Source: Symbiodinium natans
Taxonomy: Eukaryota > Sar > Dinophyceae > Suessiales > Symbiodiniaceae
DNA: 64,000 bases
Assembly (NCBI GenBank): GCA_905221605.1
Contig: CAJNDS010002346.1
Span: forward strand, 736,740 to 800,739
Reading direction: 5' to 3'
In this document: piece after piece, positions 10,403 to 20,965 of the stretch
How the letters are laid out: the number at the start of each line of letters is the position of its first letter
Position numbering within the stretch: position 1 is the stretch's first letter
Position numbers and translations under genes: made by a program
Notes under the pieces: generated by a model
Databases searched by the model: none
The model's input: the letters and a program-made list of their open reading frames with translations, nothing else
Told to the model about the DNA's origin: nothing

Positions 10403-11014
10403 GTATTTTTCAATTTTAAAGGCAAAATAGTCTTCTGAGACCCCCCCTTGCCTCAAACTCCGGCCCCCCCTTGAGAGGGAAAGTTTGCCTCCAAAAACAC
10501 CCCAAATGAGGGGGACCCCAGGATCGGCCCGGGCCCCAGTTAAAAATGCGATTTTTTAGTACTGAAATCGACGGCTCTGGGTGGTCTCTCGTTTTCTGGA
10601 TTTTTGACCAAAACCGAGCCTTCACCGGCTTCGGGATTTCAAGTTTTTCAAGGTTCTTCAAGGTTTTTCAGAATTTTTCAGTGTTTTTTAAGGTTTTTCA
10701 ATGTTTTTCAGGATATTTCAGAGTTTGTAACCCTCAATTCTGATGGAGGGCCGCCCCCGCGACCTTTTCACAGCCTAGTTTTGGTCAAGGGGGGGTTGTA
10801 TTTTTCAATTTTAAAGGCAAAATAGTCTTCTGAGACCCCCCCTTGCCTCAAACTCCGACCCCCCCTTGAGAGGGAAAGTTTGCCTCCAAAAACACCCCAA
10901 ATGAGGGGGACCCCAGGATCGGCCCGGGTCCCAGTTAAAAATGCGATTTTTTAGTACTGAAATCGACGGCTCTGGGTGGTCTCTCGTTTTCTGGATTTTT
11001 GACCAAAACCGAGC
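10403..11014. repeat. Spaced 217-bp direct repeat
   Basis: 10403-10619 is repeated at 10798-11014 with only a few base differences, separated by 178 bp that include TTTTTCA-type runs. No protein signal: every frame is low complexity. It fills the gap between the 9.75 and 12.6 kb exons and ends just before a G-rich minisatellite. Confidence 0.85.
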
Positions 11015-11040
11015 GTTTCAGGAGGTCCAGGAACCCTTGG

Positions 11041-11252
11041 GAGGGGGTGTCAGGGGGGTCTCAGGGGGGTCCCAAGGGGGTGGGGGGGGGGTCCAGGGCA
11101 GTCGCAAGGGAGGTCAAAAGGTTTTCAGGTCCCAGGGGTCCCAGGGGGTCCCAGGGGGTCCCAGGGGGGTCCCAGGGGGGTCCCAGGGGGGTCCCAGGGG
11201 GTCCCAGGGGGGTCCCAGGGGGGGGTCCCAGGGGGGTCCCAGGGGGGTCCCA
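11041..11252. repeat. GGGGGGTCCCA minisatellite
   Basis: Tandem units of 10-13 bp of the type CAGGGGGGTCCC; explains the Pro/Gly/Trp open frames on both strands. Strongly G-rich on the + strand. Confidence 0.9.
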
Positions 11253-11637
11253 GAAAGTGTCCAACGATCGGAGGCAAAATCGCTGCAGGAGCCCCCCTCC
11301 CCGGAATCTGCCAGCCCGGGCCCCAGACCCCCCCGGGGGGTACCCCCCTGACCCCCGTAAAAAACACTAAAAGACATCAATGGTCGTAGGTTTGGGGTCC
11401 TAATTATATTAGGGCTGACGCCCTAGGTCTGAGGCGTAGCCAGTCACTGCCGTCTCGTCTACCGGGAGGCTTTACCCTCCCTCACCGTTCTGTGGAGACG
11501 CTCGGTCGGGGACCTCGGTCGAAGCCTCGAGCGCCCATGCATATGGACAGCGGCGCTCTCGGCAGTTTAGGGTTTAGGGTTTAGGGTTTAGGGTTTAGGG
11601 TTCTGAAAGGGTTTGGGGATGCTATCTGAGGGCTCAC

Positions 11638-11800
11638 CTAGAGGGTTGGGGTATTTACAGGGTTCCCTCAGATGGGACCCTTGAAAAGGGGGCCCCTTCT
11701 ATACACCGTATATACCCGATAGAACCCATAAGCACATACTTCCAGAGCCTTTTGAGGAGGGTAAGGGCCCCGTATTAAGGGACCATGAAACTACCCTTAG
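11638..11800. mobile_element. MITE-like element, family 3, copy 3
   Basis: Right end GGACCATGAAACTACCCTTAG and interior ATATACCCGATAGAACCC match the 5978 and 15062 copies; the left end is degraded, so the start is approximate. Confidence 0.45.
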
Positions 11801-12588
11801 ACTGAAGCCTATATCCGGTCTCTTAGAGCCTGAGTCGCAAGTCCTTGTTCCTAAACGTTCGGTCCTAGTTCCGACATCCACCTAAACCCTTGAATCCAAA
11901 TCCCGATTCCCAAGTCCCGCGATGAGGCTCCAAGGTTTAGGGTTTAGGGTTTTAGGGCTGAATCCGGCTCCCGAAGTATGCACCCTGTAACTTCGTGTTC
12001 CAAGTTGCAAAAAGTTCCAAGTTGCTTTAGCCCACATCCTAGCCCAGGCTGTTTCAACTCAAAAACTTGGCTTATTTGGTGATACACAGGCCCTATTCTC
12101 ATCAGAATTGCGTCTTACCACTCTCCCCTCTCCTGCCACGGAACATCAAATCGGTGGAGAAATTGTGGAGCCTGCTGCGACTGAAACCCTAAACCCTATA
12201 TAATCCCTAAACACTTCCACCCTGACACAGGGAGCGGTGACAACTGCCAAGGACTCGAAAGAACCCACTCAACAGCAAAGCTCGGAGTTCCGAAACGCGA
12301 GCCCTCAAAGAAGCCCACCCTGTTGCCCATACACTAACTCTACAAATCTTAACCCTAAACACCCTCACACCTAGAAAAACCCCAAAACCCATAAGCCCTC
12401 TAAACCCTCTGAAATGCCAAACCCCCCCCCCCTAAATCCTAAACCCTAAACCCTACACCCTGAGCCGTAAACCCTAAACCCTACAACCCTGAGCCCTAAG
12501 CCCTAAACCCTACAACCCTGAGCCCTAAACCCTAAACCCTACAAACCCTAGCCTAAACCCACTTCTGCCAGGCTGCCGCCCGTGAGGC

Positions 12589-12630
12589 CTTCCGCTGCTC
12601 GTAATCGGCCACGAGCCGCGCCGACGTGGT
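12589..12630 (-). CDS. Coiled-coil-type exon, 42 nt, phase 0
   Basis: 14 codons, TTSARLVADYEQRK, AG (CCGGAG) before and GC donor (GCCTCA) after; directly abuts TTTAGGG repeats on its upstream (minus-sense) side. Confidence 0.55.
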
Positions 12631-13350
12631 CTCCGGGTTTAGGGTTTAGGGTTTAGGGTTTAGGGTTTTAGGGTTTAGGGTTTAGGGTTTAGGGTTTAGG
12701 GTTTAGGGTTTAGGGTTTAGGGAACCCGAAACCCTAAACCCTGGACTAAACCCTATACCCTAAACGGCGTAGGGGTTCAGGGCTTGAGGAGCCTATGGGG
12801 GTGGAGGGCTCAAGGCCGCAGTGGAAGAATAGTAGTAGTAAGTTTTAGATGTCGGAATAAGAATAGCAACGGGTTTAGGGTCTAGGGCTTAGGGCTTAGG
12901 GCTTAGAACGATAGGCATCATAAGAACCAGCAACATGAGAACAAGAAGCATAGGGTCAACGATAAGAAGGTTCATAAGATCAAGGAGAACCAAAAAGAGT
13001 GGAAACAAAAATCAAGAAGACACCTCTGATCATAGTTGTGCAAAGAAGGTGGCGATGTAAACTGTAACAATGGTAAACCCTAAACCCTGAACCCTAAACC
13101 CTAAACCCTAACCTCTAAACCCTAAACCCTAACCGCCAAACCGTAACTCGCACAACGAAGTACAAGGATCAGCACAGGAATACGGACGAGAATAGGAAGA
13201 GTAACGATGAATAACACAAAAAAGCAACAATCCAATAACAACCGCAACGATGCGCTAAACCCCAAACCCTGAACCGTAAACCCCCAAAAACCTAAACCCT
13301 AAACCCTAAACCCTAACCCTAAACCCACGATACTCAAAGTGGCTCTGCGC

Positions 13351-13386
13351 CTCCTTCTTGGTCAGGGTCTGCTCGGCAGACTCGGC
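13351..13386 (-). CDS. Coiled-coil exon, 36 nt or longer, phase 0 start
   Basis: AESAEQTLTKKE after AG (TGCCAG), ending at a GC donor (GCGCAG). The frame stays open through AQSHFEY to a GT at 13327-13328, so a longer form is possible. Confidence 0.5.
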
Positions 13387-13706
13387 CTGGCAGGGCGCGG
13401 GGTTGCTTCAGGGTTTAGGGTTTAGGGGTTTAGGGGTTTAGGGTTTAGGGTTTAGGGTTTAGGGTTTAGGGTTTAGGGTTTAGGGTTTAGGGTTTAGGGC
13501 TCAGGGTTCAGGGTTCAGGGTTCAGAATCAACAGCATCGCGCTCATTGGGAGAGTGTCTAACGTGCCTTCCAGCCGCGCCACAGCTTTTAAATGCTTTGC
13601 TTGCGTGCGGAACCTTAAACCCAAAACCCCAAACCTGCAACCCTAAACCCTAAACCCTAAACCGCACCCAGTGTGGCAGTAGAAGAGGTTTTGACCGTCT
13701 GACTAC

Positions 13707-13745
13707 GTGGCGCTTCGCTGTCAGGGAGTGTTTAAAGTGCTTGAC
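13707..13745 (-). CDS. Candidate exon, 39 nt, phase 0
   Basis: 13 codons, VKHFKHSLTAKRH, AG (GCGAG) before and GT donor (GTAGTC) after. A related island at about 13564-13602 reads KHLKAVARLEGTL, possibly a duplicated exon. Confidence 0.45.
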
Positions 13746-14035
13746 CTCGCGAAGCCCCTAAACCCTAAACCCTAAACCCTAAACCCGAAACCCTAAACCC
13801 TAAACCCTAAACCCCGCATGCTAGCGCATGGTGTTTGGCAGCCTTCGGCTCAAGACCGGAGTCGTGAGAGCACCGCGAAAGAATTCGAAAGAAGCAGAAG
13901 AGTGTCTTGTGCCCCAAGCCCGAAACCCTGAACCCTGAACCTATCCTCCTGCCTGGCTCTTAGGCTGAAACTCGCAAGCTTCTTTCAAGAGTTTAGGGTT
14001 TAGGGTTTAGGGCTTAGGGTTCCATCAGTGGAGGC

Positions 14036-14074
14036 CTTGCTTTGCATCTCCATCAGCGTGGCAGCGTGCTCCTC
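14036..14074 (-). CDS. Coiled-coil exon, 39 nt, phase 0
   Basis: 13 codons, EEHAATLMEMQSK, AG (CTCAAG) before and GC donor (GCCTCC) after. First clear coiled-coil exon after the hydrophobic-segment exon at 14945. Confidence 0.55.
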
Positions 14075-14369
14075 CTTGAGGCACGATGGGGGGCGCGCGG
14101 GGGGGGGGGGGGGGGGGGGGGTCCGGCTGGGGGTTCGGGGTCCGGGGTTTAGGGTTTAGGGTTTCAAAAGTCCGAAACCCCAAGCCCTAAACCCTGATGT
14201 GTGTGTGTGAGGGAAACCCCAGAACGCAAAAAGGGCAACAGGTCCCACACATTCATCAGGCAAGAGTTGTATGCAAACTCTGCTCACCTGACAACCCGAG
14301 CAAGAAAAAAACGATGTTGTATGTCTAGATGTTCATTTACATCTGCATTTCTATTTATATTTACATGGT

Positions 14370-14376
14370 AGCATAC

Positions 14377-14423
<47 letters not shown>

Positions 14424-14644
14424 GGTTTTGTTCGATAATGGGGAGGGGCACGCGACAGGTGTTGGAATCAGGGTATGTTTCGCGGGTATGTTTCGCGGGT
14501 ATGTTTCGGGGTATTGTTTCGGGTATGTTTCGCGGCATCATGAGCCACTTCCCCTGCAAAACTGGGTGTATGTTTCGGGGTATGTTTCGCGGGTGTGCAA
14601 CCCATGTGCCCTTCTTAAACCTGAGCCCCCAAGAAAGGGCAAAC

Positions 14645-14675
<31 letters not shown>

Positions 14676-14725
14676 ATGTGTGTATGTGTATGTGTATGCA
14701 TATGTATATGTCTATCTCTATGTCC

Positions 14726-14767
<42 letters not shown>

Positions 14768-14880
14768 GTGTATATGTATATGTATATGTTGCTGTTTATG
14801 TGCATATATATGTATATGTCTCGATATGTGTGTATGTATATATATATATATATACATGTGTGTATATATATATATATTCG
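14370..14880. repeat. (TA)n and (TATG)n microsatellites
   Basis: TA tract at 14370-14425 and TATG/TGTA tracts at 14646-14880. Between them (14460-14600) are short GGGTATGTTTCGC repeats. They create the long Tyr/Val/Ile/Cys frames on both strands here. Confidence 0.9.
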
Positions 14881-14944
14881 CTTTGACATCACATATTTTG
14901 ACATGCACATATGCATGTATACAGAGCAAAGCAGAAGACCCTAC

Positions 14945-15028
14945 GAAGACAGCGAGCATCACCATGATCAACATGGGCGCCTGCTGCGCGAGCAAGGAAT
15001 AGTACTGCTGCAGCTTTACGGAGTACTC
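14945..15028 (-). CDS. Exon ending in a hydrophobic (probable membrane) segment, 84 nt, phase 0
   Basis: 28 codons between AG (TCTGCAG) and GT donor (GTAGGG). The product starts EYSVKLQQYYSLLAQQAP and ends in MLIMVMLAVF, which would be the first half of a transmembrane helix continued in the next exon. It lies between the extracellular-type exons (higher coordinates) and the coiled-coil exons (lower), consistent with a single-pass topology if they are one gene. A + strand frame is also open here but ends after 23 residues. Confidence 0.5.
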
Positions 15029-15061
15029 CTGCAGACACGCGCCCATGTAGCTCTGCCGTGC

Positions 15062-15190
15062 CTAAGGGTAGTTACCTGGTCCCTTAGTATGGGCCCTTAA
15101 AAGGGGACCCCTTATATACCCTTTCTATACCCTATACACCATACTTCAGAACCCCTTAGAGGAGGTAACAGCCCATAGAACTACCCTTAG
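15062..15190. mobile_element. MITE-like element, family 3, copy 4
   Basis: Terminal inverted repeats CTAAGGGTAGTT / AACTACCCTTAG; interior ACCCCTTATATACCCTTTCT is shared with the other copies. Best-preserved copy of the family. Confidence 0.65.
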
Positions 15191-16081
15191 AAACAGCTAG
15201 CTTCTGAAAGCTATATTTCCTTCCTTCCTCGGAGCATGCCGGCACCGAAACAAGCCGAAACCCCCAACCCGAGACCCGCGCTGCGAAAAGTTGTGCGTGT
15301 GTTTGGCCCGGGAACGGCTACGCTATCCTTCATGCTACATCCCAAAACACGACTTTAGAGGTACGTTTAGAGTGGTTTCGGATGCTTCTTGGGAAGGGAG
15401 GAAGCTACAACACCTTCGGGTGTTGAGCTTCGGGCACCCTGTGCTTGAGAGGTGATGTTTGGTACTGAGGATTACCTCACCCTTGGAGTTCCAGTGCCCT
15501 AGCGCTCCTGGGATTAGGGTTTAGGGCTTAGGGTTTAGGGTTTAGGGTTGAGGGTTTAGGGTTCAGGGTTCAGGGTTTAGGGTTTAGGGTTTAGGGTTTA
15601 GGGTTTAGGGTTTAGGGTTTAGGGTTTAGGGTTTAGGGTGGGCTTAGGGTTTAGGCTTTAGGGTTTAGGGATGAGGGTTTAGGCTTCTTTTTGTGCTGGC
15701 TGCAGGAGTTTCAGAGAGCTGTGCTTCGTCAGGCAAGCCTTGTTCCTTGTACCCTATAAACACCCTAAGCCCGAAACCCTAAACCCGAAACCCGAAACCC
15801 TAAACCCGAAACCCTAAACCCTAAACCCTAAACCCTAAACCCGAAACCCGAAACCCTAAACCCGAAACCCTAAACCCTAAACCCGAAACCTTAAAACCTG
15901 CTATTTACTCGGCAACACTGCTTAGCTCTGGAGTCGACCCTGGAAAAAAAGTATATACTTTTTAGGTATAAGTAGCTATTATAGGAACCCAGAGCCAAAA
16001 AAAGTATTAAAGTGTAGTACTCCAAAACCCAGACACAGCTTGCCAAGAACTTTGGCTCCCACCGTGCGGCTGACGGGCTAC

Positions 16082-16099
16082 CAGGGAGATCTCATCAAA
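16082..16099 (-). CDS. Possible microexon (FDEISL)
   Basis: Minus strand RFEFDEISL ends at GT donor (GTAGCC); the AG before FDEISL gives 18 nt. Too short to judge alone. Confidence 0.2.
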
Positions 16100-16487
16100 C
16101 TCAAAGCGCCCTAAACTCTAAAATCTAACCCCCAAGGCCTGGTTTAGGGTTTAGGGTTTATGATTTAGGCTTTAGGGTTTAGGGTTTAGGGATATAGTTT
16201 TGGGTTTTGGGTTGCCTTTAGGGCTTACGGTTCAGGACTCGAGTGGTGACCTTGACATTACTCGATCTCCCCAGCGCGGTGTTCTCAGCCGGGCACGCGC
16301 ACGCCTTACACAGGTGTGTCTCAAGCTTCAACCCGTCTTGTACCGACCTTCCACTCAGAACGCTTTAGGGTTTGGGTTTAGGGTTTAGGGTTTAGGGTTT
16401 GGGCTTGGGGTTTGGGGTTGGGGGTCTAAACAGTAAAAGAACCCTTTGAGACACGCCTGTGGAGAGGCGCGCCCCCCTCGGGGGGAC

Positions 16488-16514
16488 GTCGTGCTTCCAG
16501 TGCAGGCGCTGCAG
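16488..16514 (-). CDS. Possible microexon (LQRLHWKHD)
   Basis: 27 nt, phase 0, between AG (CTAAG) and GT donor (GTCCCC). Non-repetitive island between TTTAGGG blocks; low certainty because of size. Confidence 0.3.
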
Positions 16515-16826
16515 CTTAGAGTTTAGGGTTCCGTGTTTAGGGTTTAGGATTTAAGGTTTAGGGTTGAGGGTTAGGGTTGAGGGGTGAGGGCTTATCCGGT
16601 AAGCCTAAGGGCAAGGTCTTGAGTCTCAGGGTACATGCTGCTTTCCACGCCCTTTGACTGGAGTTGGGCCGGGGTTGTTCTAAATGAAGCCCCGAAACGG
16701 CCCCAAAACCAAAACCCTGAAGTAATTACCCTGAATTTCATTCCTACCGGGACCCTCATATGAAAAATTGCCTATTTAGAACAACCTCCGTTGACAGCTC
16801 CAGCAAGGCTGCTCTCAGTACAGTCG

Positions 16827-17854
16827 CTACTCTGGGTCCCCGCCGTCGTCAGCACCATCTGGATCCCCGCCGTCACCGGCGTCGCCACCATCTGGATCCC
16901 CGCCGTCACCGGCGTCGCCACCATCTGGATCCCCGTCGTCACCGTTGCCACCGTTAGATGTGTTGCTGCTGTTGGCACTGGTGTTACCACCATCCGGGTT
17001 CCCGCCATCGTCACCGTTGCCACCACTAGTTGTGTTGCTGCTGTTGTTGCCACTGGTGTTGCCACCATCCGGGTTCCCGCCGTCGTCGCCGTTGTCGCCA
17101 CCATCCGAGTTCCCGTCGTCGTCGCCAGTGTCGCCACCATCCGAATTTCCGCCATCGTCACCGGTGCCGCCACTAGTAGTGTTGCTGCTGTTACCGCCAC
17201 TGGTGTTACCACTATCTGGGTTCCCACCGTCATCACCGTTGCCGCCACTAGTAGTGTTGCTGCCGTTGGTGGTACCACCATCCGGGTTGCCGCCGTCGTC
17301 ACCGGTGTCGCCACCATCCGAGTTCCCGCCGTCGTCGCCGGTGTCGCCACCATCCGAGTTCCCGCCGTCGTCACCCGTGTCGCCACCATCCGGGTTCCCG
17401 CCGTCGTCACCAGTGTCGCCACCGCCGTCGTCACCGTTGCCTCCACTAGTTGTGTTGCTACTATGGTTGCCACCACCACCACCGCCGTCGTCACCGGTGT
17501 CGCCACCATCCGGGTTCCCGCCGTCGTCACCAGTGTCGCCACCATCCGGGTTCCCGCCGTCGTCACCAGTGTCGCCACCATCTGGGTTCCCGCCGTCGTC
17601 ACCAGTGTCGCCACCATCCGGGTTCCCGCCGTCGTCACCGGTGTCGCCACCATCCGGGTTCCCGCCGTCGTCCCCGGTGTCGCCACCATCCGGGTTCCCG
17701 CCGTCGTCGCCGGTGTCGCCACCATCACCAAAGCCGCCGCCGTCGTCGCCATAGCCAGGCCCACCACCCCCATAGCCAGGCCCACCCCCATAGCCAGGCC
17801 CATCACCTCCATATTTCTGGTCCCACAGCTGGGTGTTGGTGATCGTTTGTGGCG
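16827..17854 (-). CDS. Gly/Asp/Asn-rich repeat exon (12-residue repeat [12 protein letters not shown])
   Basis: The minus strand is open with no ATG from a TGA at 17889-17891 to a TAG at 16827-16829. From an AG acceptor (TTCCAAG) at 17855 it reads [17 protein letters not shown], then [11 protein letters not shown], then many copies of a 36-bp unit coding [12 protein letters not shown], with Ser/Asn/Thr variants (SSNTTSGG). Acidic, flexible and probably extracellular; an Asp/Asn spacing like this can bind calcium, which is only a guess. All six frames are nearly open here because of the repeat period. This one is chosen because its non-repeat N-terminal part is normal protein and its phase (2) fits the exon at 18053. 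The TAG may be the true end, or a donor just before it may lead to more exons. Confidence 0.6.
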
Positions 17855-18052
17855 CTTGGAACTGTGCCGACCTGAGTGCTTCTTGAGGTCAGGCTGAATA
17901 GAAAGGACACCGTGGGAGCCCAGAAATTGCAGAGTGCCCGATACCCCTTCAAGGAGGAATATGCCGACATACCTTAAATCAGATCAGCCCCTACTAGAAC
18001 TTCAGGTATGTTCTAATTAAGGAGTATTGGGCTCTCTAAGTCCTCAACATAC

Positions 18053-18175
18053 CTAGGCACGTCACAGTGATGTTGGTAGCCTTAAGACCAGTATTGATCT
18101 TCGAGATCAAGGCATCCGACTGCTGCACCACCTGGTTTGGAAACACCTTGGGCGGCAGCTTGCAGACCGGCCCGA
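18053..18175 (-). CDS. Exon of extracellular-type gene, 123 nt
   Basis: Between AG acceptor CCCTAAACCAG (built from a telomere-type heptamer) and a classical donor GTATGT. Two bases, 40 codons, one base. The product holds GPVCKLPPKVFPNQVVQQSD and ISKINTGLKATNITVTCL, with one N-glycosylation sequon (NIT). Phase joins 18528 upstream and 17854 downstream. Confidence 0.7.
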
Positions 18176-18464
18176 CTGGTTTAGGGCTTGGGGCTATATG
18201 GGCTGTGCCGAGGCAGGGGGGGGAGAAGGGGTTATTAAAGCTCATTAACGGCTTCTTTGGCTTGTAGGCCTATATGGAGCCTTCCATTCCTTTCAAGCAA
18301 GCAAATCAGGGGCCATGATTTCGAGAACTTCCCATACAACCTAGACCCTGAACAACGTTCAACCGTAAACCATTCAAACCCTCGAACCCTTCGACCCTTT
18401 AACACTCGTTGAACTATACTTATTCGTGTTCAGGGTTCAGGGTTGAGGGTTTAGGGTTTAGGGT

Positions 18465-18515
18465 TTGGGGTTTGGGGTTTGGGGTTTGGGGTTTGGGGTT
18501 TGGGGTTTGGGGTTT
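18465..18515. repeat. TTTGGGG variant array
   Basis: Seven or so TTTGGGG copies after a few TTTAGGG copies, abutting the donor side of the 18528 exon. Confidence 0.85.
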
Positions 18516-18527
18516 AAAGGTCTATAC

Positions 18528-18590
18528 CAGGGATCTGAAGTCTTAAGCTGGCTTGCGATGTCTTCAGGCGCTCAGGAGTGTTGGAGGCCT
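18528..18590 (-). CDS. Exon of extracellular-type gene, 63 nt
   Basis: AG (ATCCCAG) acceptor, donor GTATAG. Reads ASNTPERLKTSQASLRLQIP with a 2-base start and 1-base end, which join the 18984 and 18053 exons in frame. Confidence 0.65.
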
Positions 18591-18983
18591 CTGGGATCGC
18601 GTGGGTGGATCTGGTTTAGGGTTTAGGGTTTAGGGCTTAGGGTTTAGGGTTTAGGGTTTAGGGTTTAGGGTTTAGGGCTTAGGGCTTAGGGCTTAGGGCC
18701 AAGTTTAGGGTTTAGGTCCAAGTTTAGGGTTTAGGGTTTTGGGTTTCGGGTTTCGGGTTTGGGGTAAGTCTTTAGGGCTTACGCTTTAGGACTCGAGTGG
18801 CGATCTTGATATTACTCGATCTTGGTTTGGACTGCATCTTGGTTGAAGTTGCCTGGGCCCAATCCTTTATATTACCCAAAGAAGTGACGTTCCTCAATCC
18901 TAAACCCTAAAACCCTAAACCCTAAACCCTATACCCCTAAACCCTAAACCCTAAACCCTAAACCTCAAACCCGATCTCGAGAC

Positions 18984-19070
18984 CAGGAGCCGTGACGGGT
19001 AGCTCGACGATCTCGTATTTGAGCTTCAGGAAGGAGCTGTTGGAACCTCGGCTGGTCGGCTGGGTTGGCT
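18984..19070 (-). CDS. Exon of extracellular-type gene, 87 nt
   Basis: AG (GGTAG) acceptor, donor GTCTCG. Product PTQPTSRGSNSSFLKLKYEI then VELPVTAP; sequon NSS. LKLKYEIV reads like a beta strand of a sandwich domain. Phases 1 to 1 agree with both neighbours. Confidence 0.7.
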
Positions 19071-19261
19071 CTACCTTCCAGGGTCCAGGGCTTAAGGGTT
19101 TAGGGGTTTAGGGTTTAGGGCTTAGGGCTTAGGGCTTAGGGTTTAGGGTTTAGGGTTTAGGGTTTAGGGTTTAGGGTTTAGGGTTTAGGGTTTAGGGTTT
19201 AGGGTTTAGGGCTTAGGGCTTAGGGCTTAGGGTTCTAAACCTCCCAAAACCCGAGGCCTAC

Positions 19262-19319
19262 CTCGGATCGAGGAGCTGTTCGTGCTGTTCTGGAGCCTCC
19301 TTCCCTCGGCCTGCGTGAC
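19262..19319 (-). CDS. Exon of extracellular-type gene, 58 nt
   Basis: AG (GCTCCAG) acceptor, donor GTAGGC. Product VTQAEGRRLQNSTNSSSIR, with sequons NST and NSS. The AEGRRL motif directly before a beta-strand exon recalls predicted secreted dinoflagellate proteins; that comparison is from memory. Confidence 0.7.
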
Positions 19320-19935
19320 CTGGAGCGGCTGGGATGGAGAGTTTGGGGCTTGCAGGGTTTATATAATTGGTTGAGGGTTGAGGGTTGAGGGTTTGGGGTT
19401 TAGGGTTTAGGGTTTAGGGTTTGGGGTTTAGGGTTTAGGGTTTAAGGCTCCAGGGACTCAGGGACTGAGGGGCTTAAGCCGAGGGTCTGATTAAATGAAA
19501 AGGGGCTTAGGGGTTGCGGTTGGGAGGTTTGCTGTCGGGCTTTGGTTTTTGGATTTAGGGAATTTCGGGAATTTGGGGGCTTAGAGGTTGAGGGTTAGGG
19601 GCTTTGGAGACCCTAAACCCTAAACCCTAAACTCTAAATTTAGGGTTGAAGGGCTTGGGGCTCGGGGATTGAGGCGTTTCGGGCGGTTGAGTGCTCGAGG
19701 GTGTGAGGTGTAGGGTTGCCCTGAACTAGCCTCGACGGGAGAGTCCGAGCGGGTTTGGGGTTAGGGTTTAGGGTTTAGGGTTTAGGGCTTAGGGTTAGGG
19801 TTTTGGAGTTTAGGGTGTTTAGGGTTTAGGTTTTGGGGTTTAGGGTGTCTAGGGTTTAGGGTTTTAGGGTTTTGGGTTTTGGGGTTTAGGGCTTAGGGTT
19901 TAGGGTCCCTCAGACAGGAGCCGAGGTGCGGTGAC

Positions 19936-19981
19936 TTTGTCGCTCGTGGTTGAGGTCAAGTTCGCAAGGGCGTCTCGGGTG
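19936..19981 (-). CDS. Exon of extracellular-type gene, 46 nt
   Basis: AG (CCAGGAG) acceptor, donor GTCACC. Product TRDALANLTSTTSDK with sequon NLT. Starts with 1 base, ends at a codon boundary; joins 20966 and 19262 in frame. Confidence 0.6.
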
Positions 19982-20369
19982 CTCCTGGCTCCAGGCGAAG
20001 TTTGGGGTTCTGGTTTGGCGTTCAAGGTTCGGGGCTCACACTAAACCCTAAACCCTAAACCCTAAACCCTAAACCCTAAACAACCCTAAACCCGAAACCC
20101 TAAACCCTAGGGTCTAGGCGGTTGTGGGGTTTAAGGGGCGACGTCCGAAGCCATTCGTACTTTAAAACCCCATCCTTCTAAGCCCAGTGAGGAAAAGGAA
20201 AGAACCCAAAGAGCCCAATGCCCCTTGAGTAAGTACTCGACCACAAAAAAGAAAAAATGAAAATAAAAGAAAGGGATCCTACTGTCATGCGATTTACTGC
20301 AGCCTTAGTTAAGGGGTATTGGGCTGTCTGGGAATGACCCAGGTTGGCTACAGTCTTCCCGAATATTGG

Positions 20370-20443
20370 TGCCTCAATGCTTGGAATAGGGTTTTAGGGG
20401 ATATTATGGTAGGATGATATAGGGGCCACAAGGGAATATACAA
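20370..20443. mobile_element. Dispersed repeat family 4, copy 2
   Basis: GCCTCAATGCTTGGAATAGG, GGGATATTATGGTAGGATGA and CACAAGGGAATATA match the family 4 core. Confidence 0.4.
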
Positions 20444-20536
20444 AACCCTCTATTTCCGGTGTGAGATGCAATCCTCACAGGTACTAGCAATCATCACAGG
20501 TACTTAAAAACACCCTGAGCCATCCCAAGCCTATTC

Positions 20537-20679
20537 AGGGGTTCCCCTACTACCCCCCTCTAAACTACCCCCCCTAGGTTCCCCCCGTAATCAAGGCTAT
20601 TTAGGGATAATTAAGCCGAATTAAGGTGAGTTAAGGGGGGAACCGAGGGGGGGAGTATAGAGGGGGGTAGGAGGGAAGA
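20537..20679. mobile_element. MITE-like element, family 2, copy 2
   Basis: Ends GGGGTTCCCCTACTACCCCC and GGGGGGTAGGAGGGAA are imperfect inverted repeats; AT-richer core as in the 6599 copy. Confidence 0.6.
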
Positions 20680-20965
20680 CCTATGTTCCAAGAGGCCGGA
20701 AAAACCTAAGGGCCCTGCCACCTCTTAGACTCCAACCCCTCCCCGCACCATTCTACAAACATGCCTCATGAAATTACTCTTCGGCAGTTGCGAGTAGGGG
20801 TTTGGAGGAAGCTTAGGATTCAAGGCTGCCATGAGGCAATGAGGGTTCATGGCTTGACGGTTGAGGTTTACATTCCGCAAAAAATCCTTCTTCTGCCCTG
20901 AACCCCTGAACCCTAAGCCCCAAACCCCAAACCCTAAACCCCAAACAGAAGTAACGCCGGCGGAC

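Noticed and set aside
14428-15100. Tyr/Val/Ile/Cys ORFs up to 220 residues
   Set aside because: TATG and TA microsatellites; only the 14945-15028 exon is retained.
16945-17754. 269-residue Pro/Ser + strand ORF and 346-residue Thr/Ala/Met - strand ORF
   Set aside because: Alternative frames of the 36-bp minisatellite; less consistent with flanking protein and splice phase than the Gly/Asp frame.
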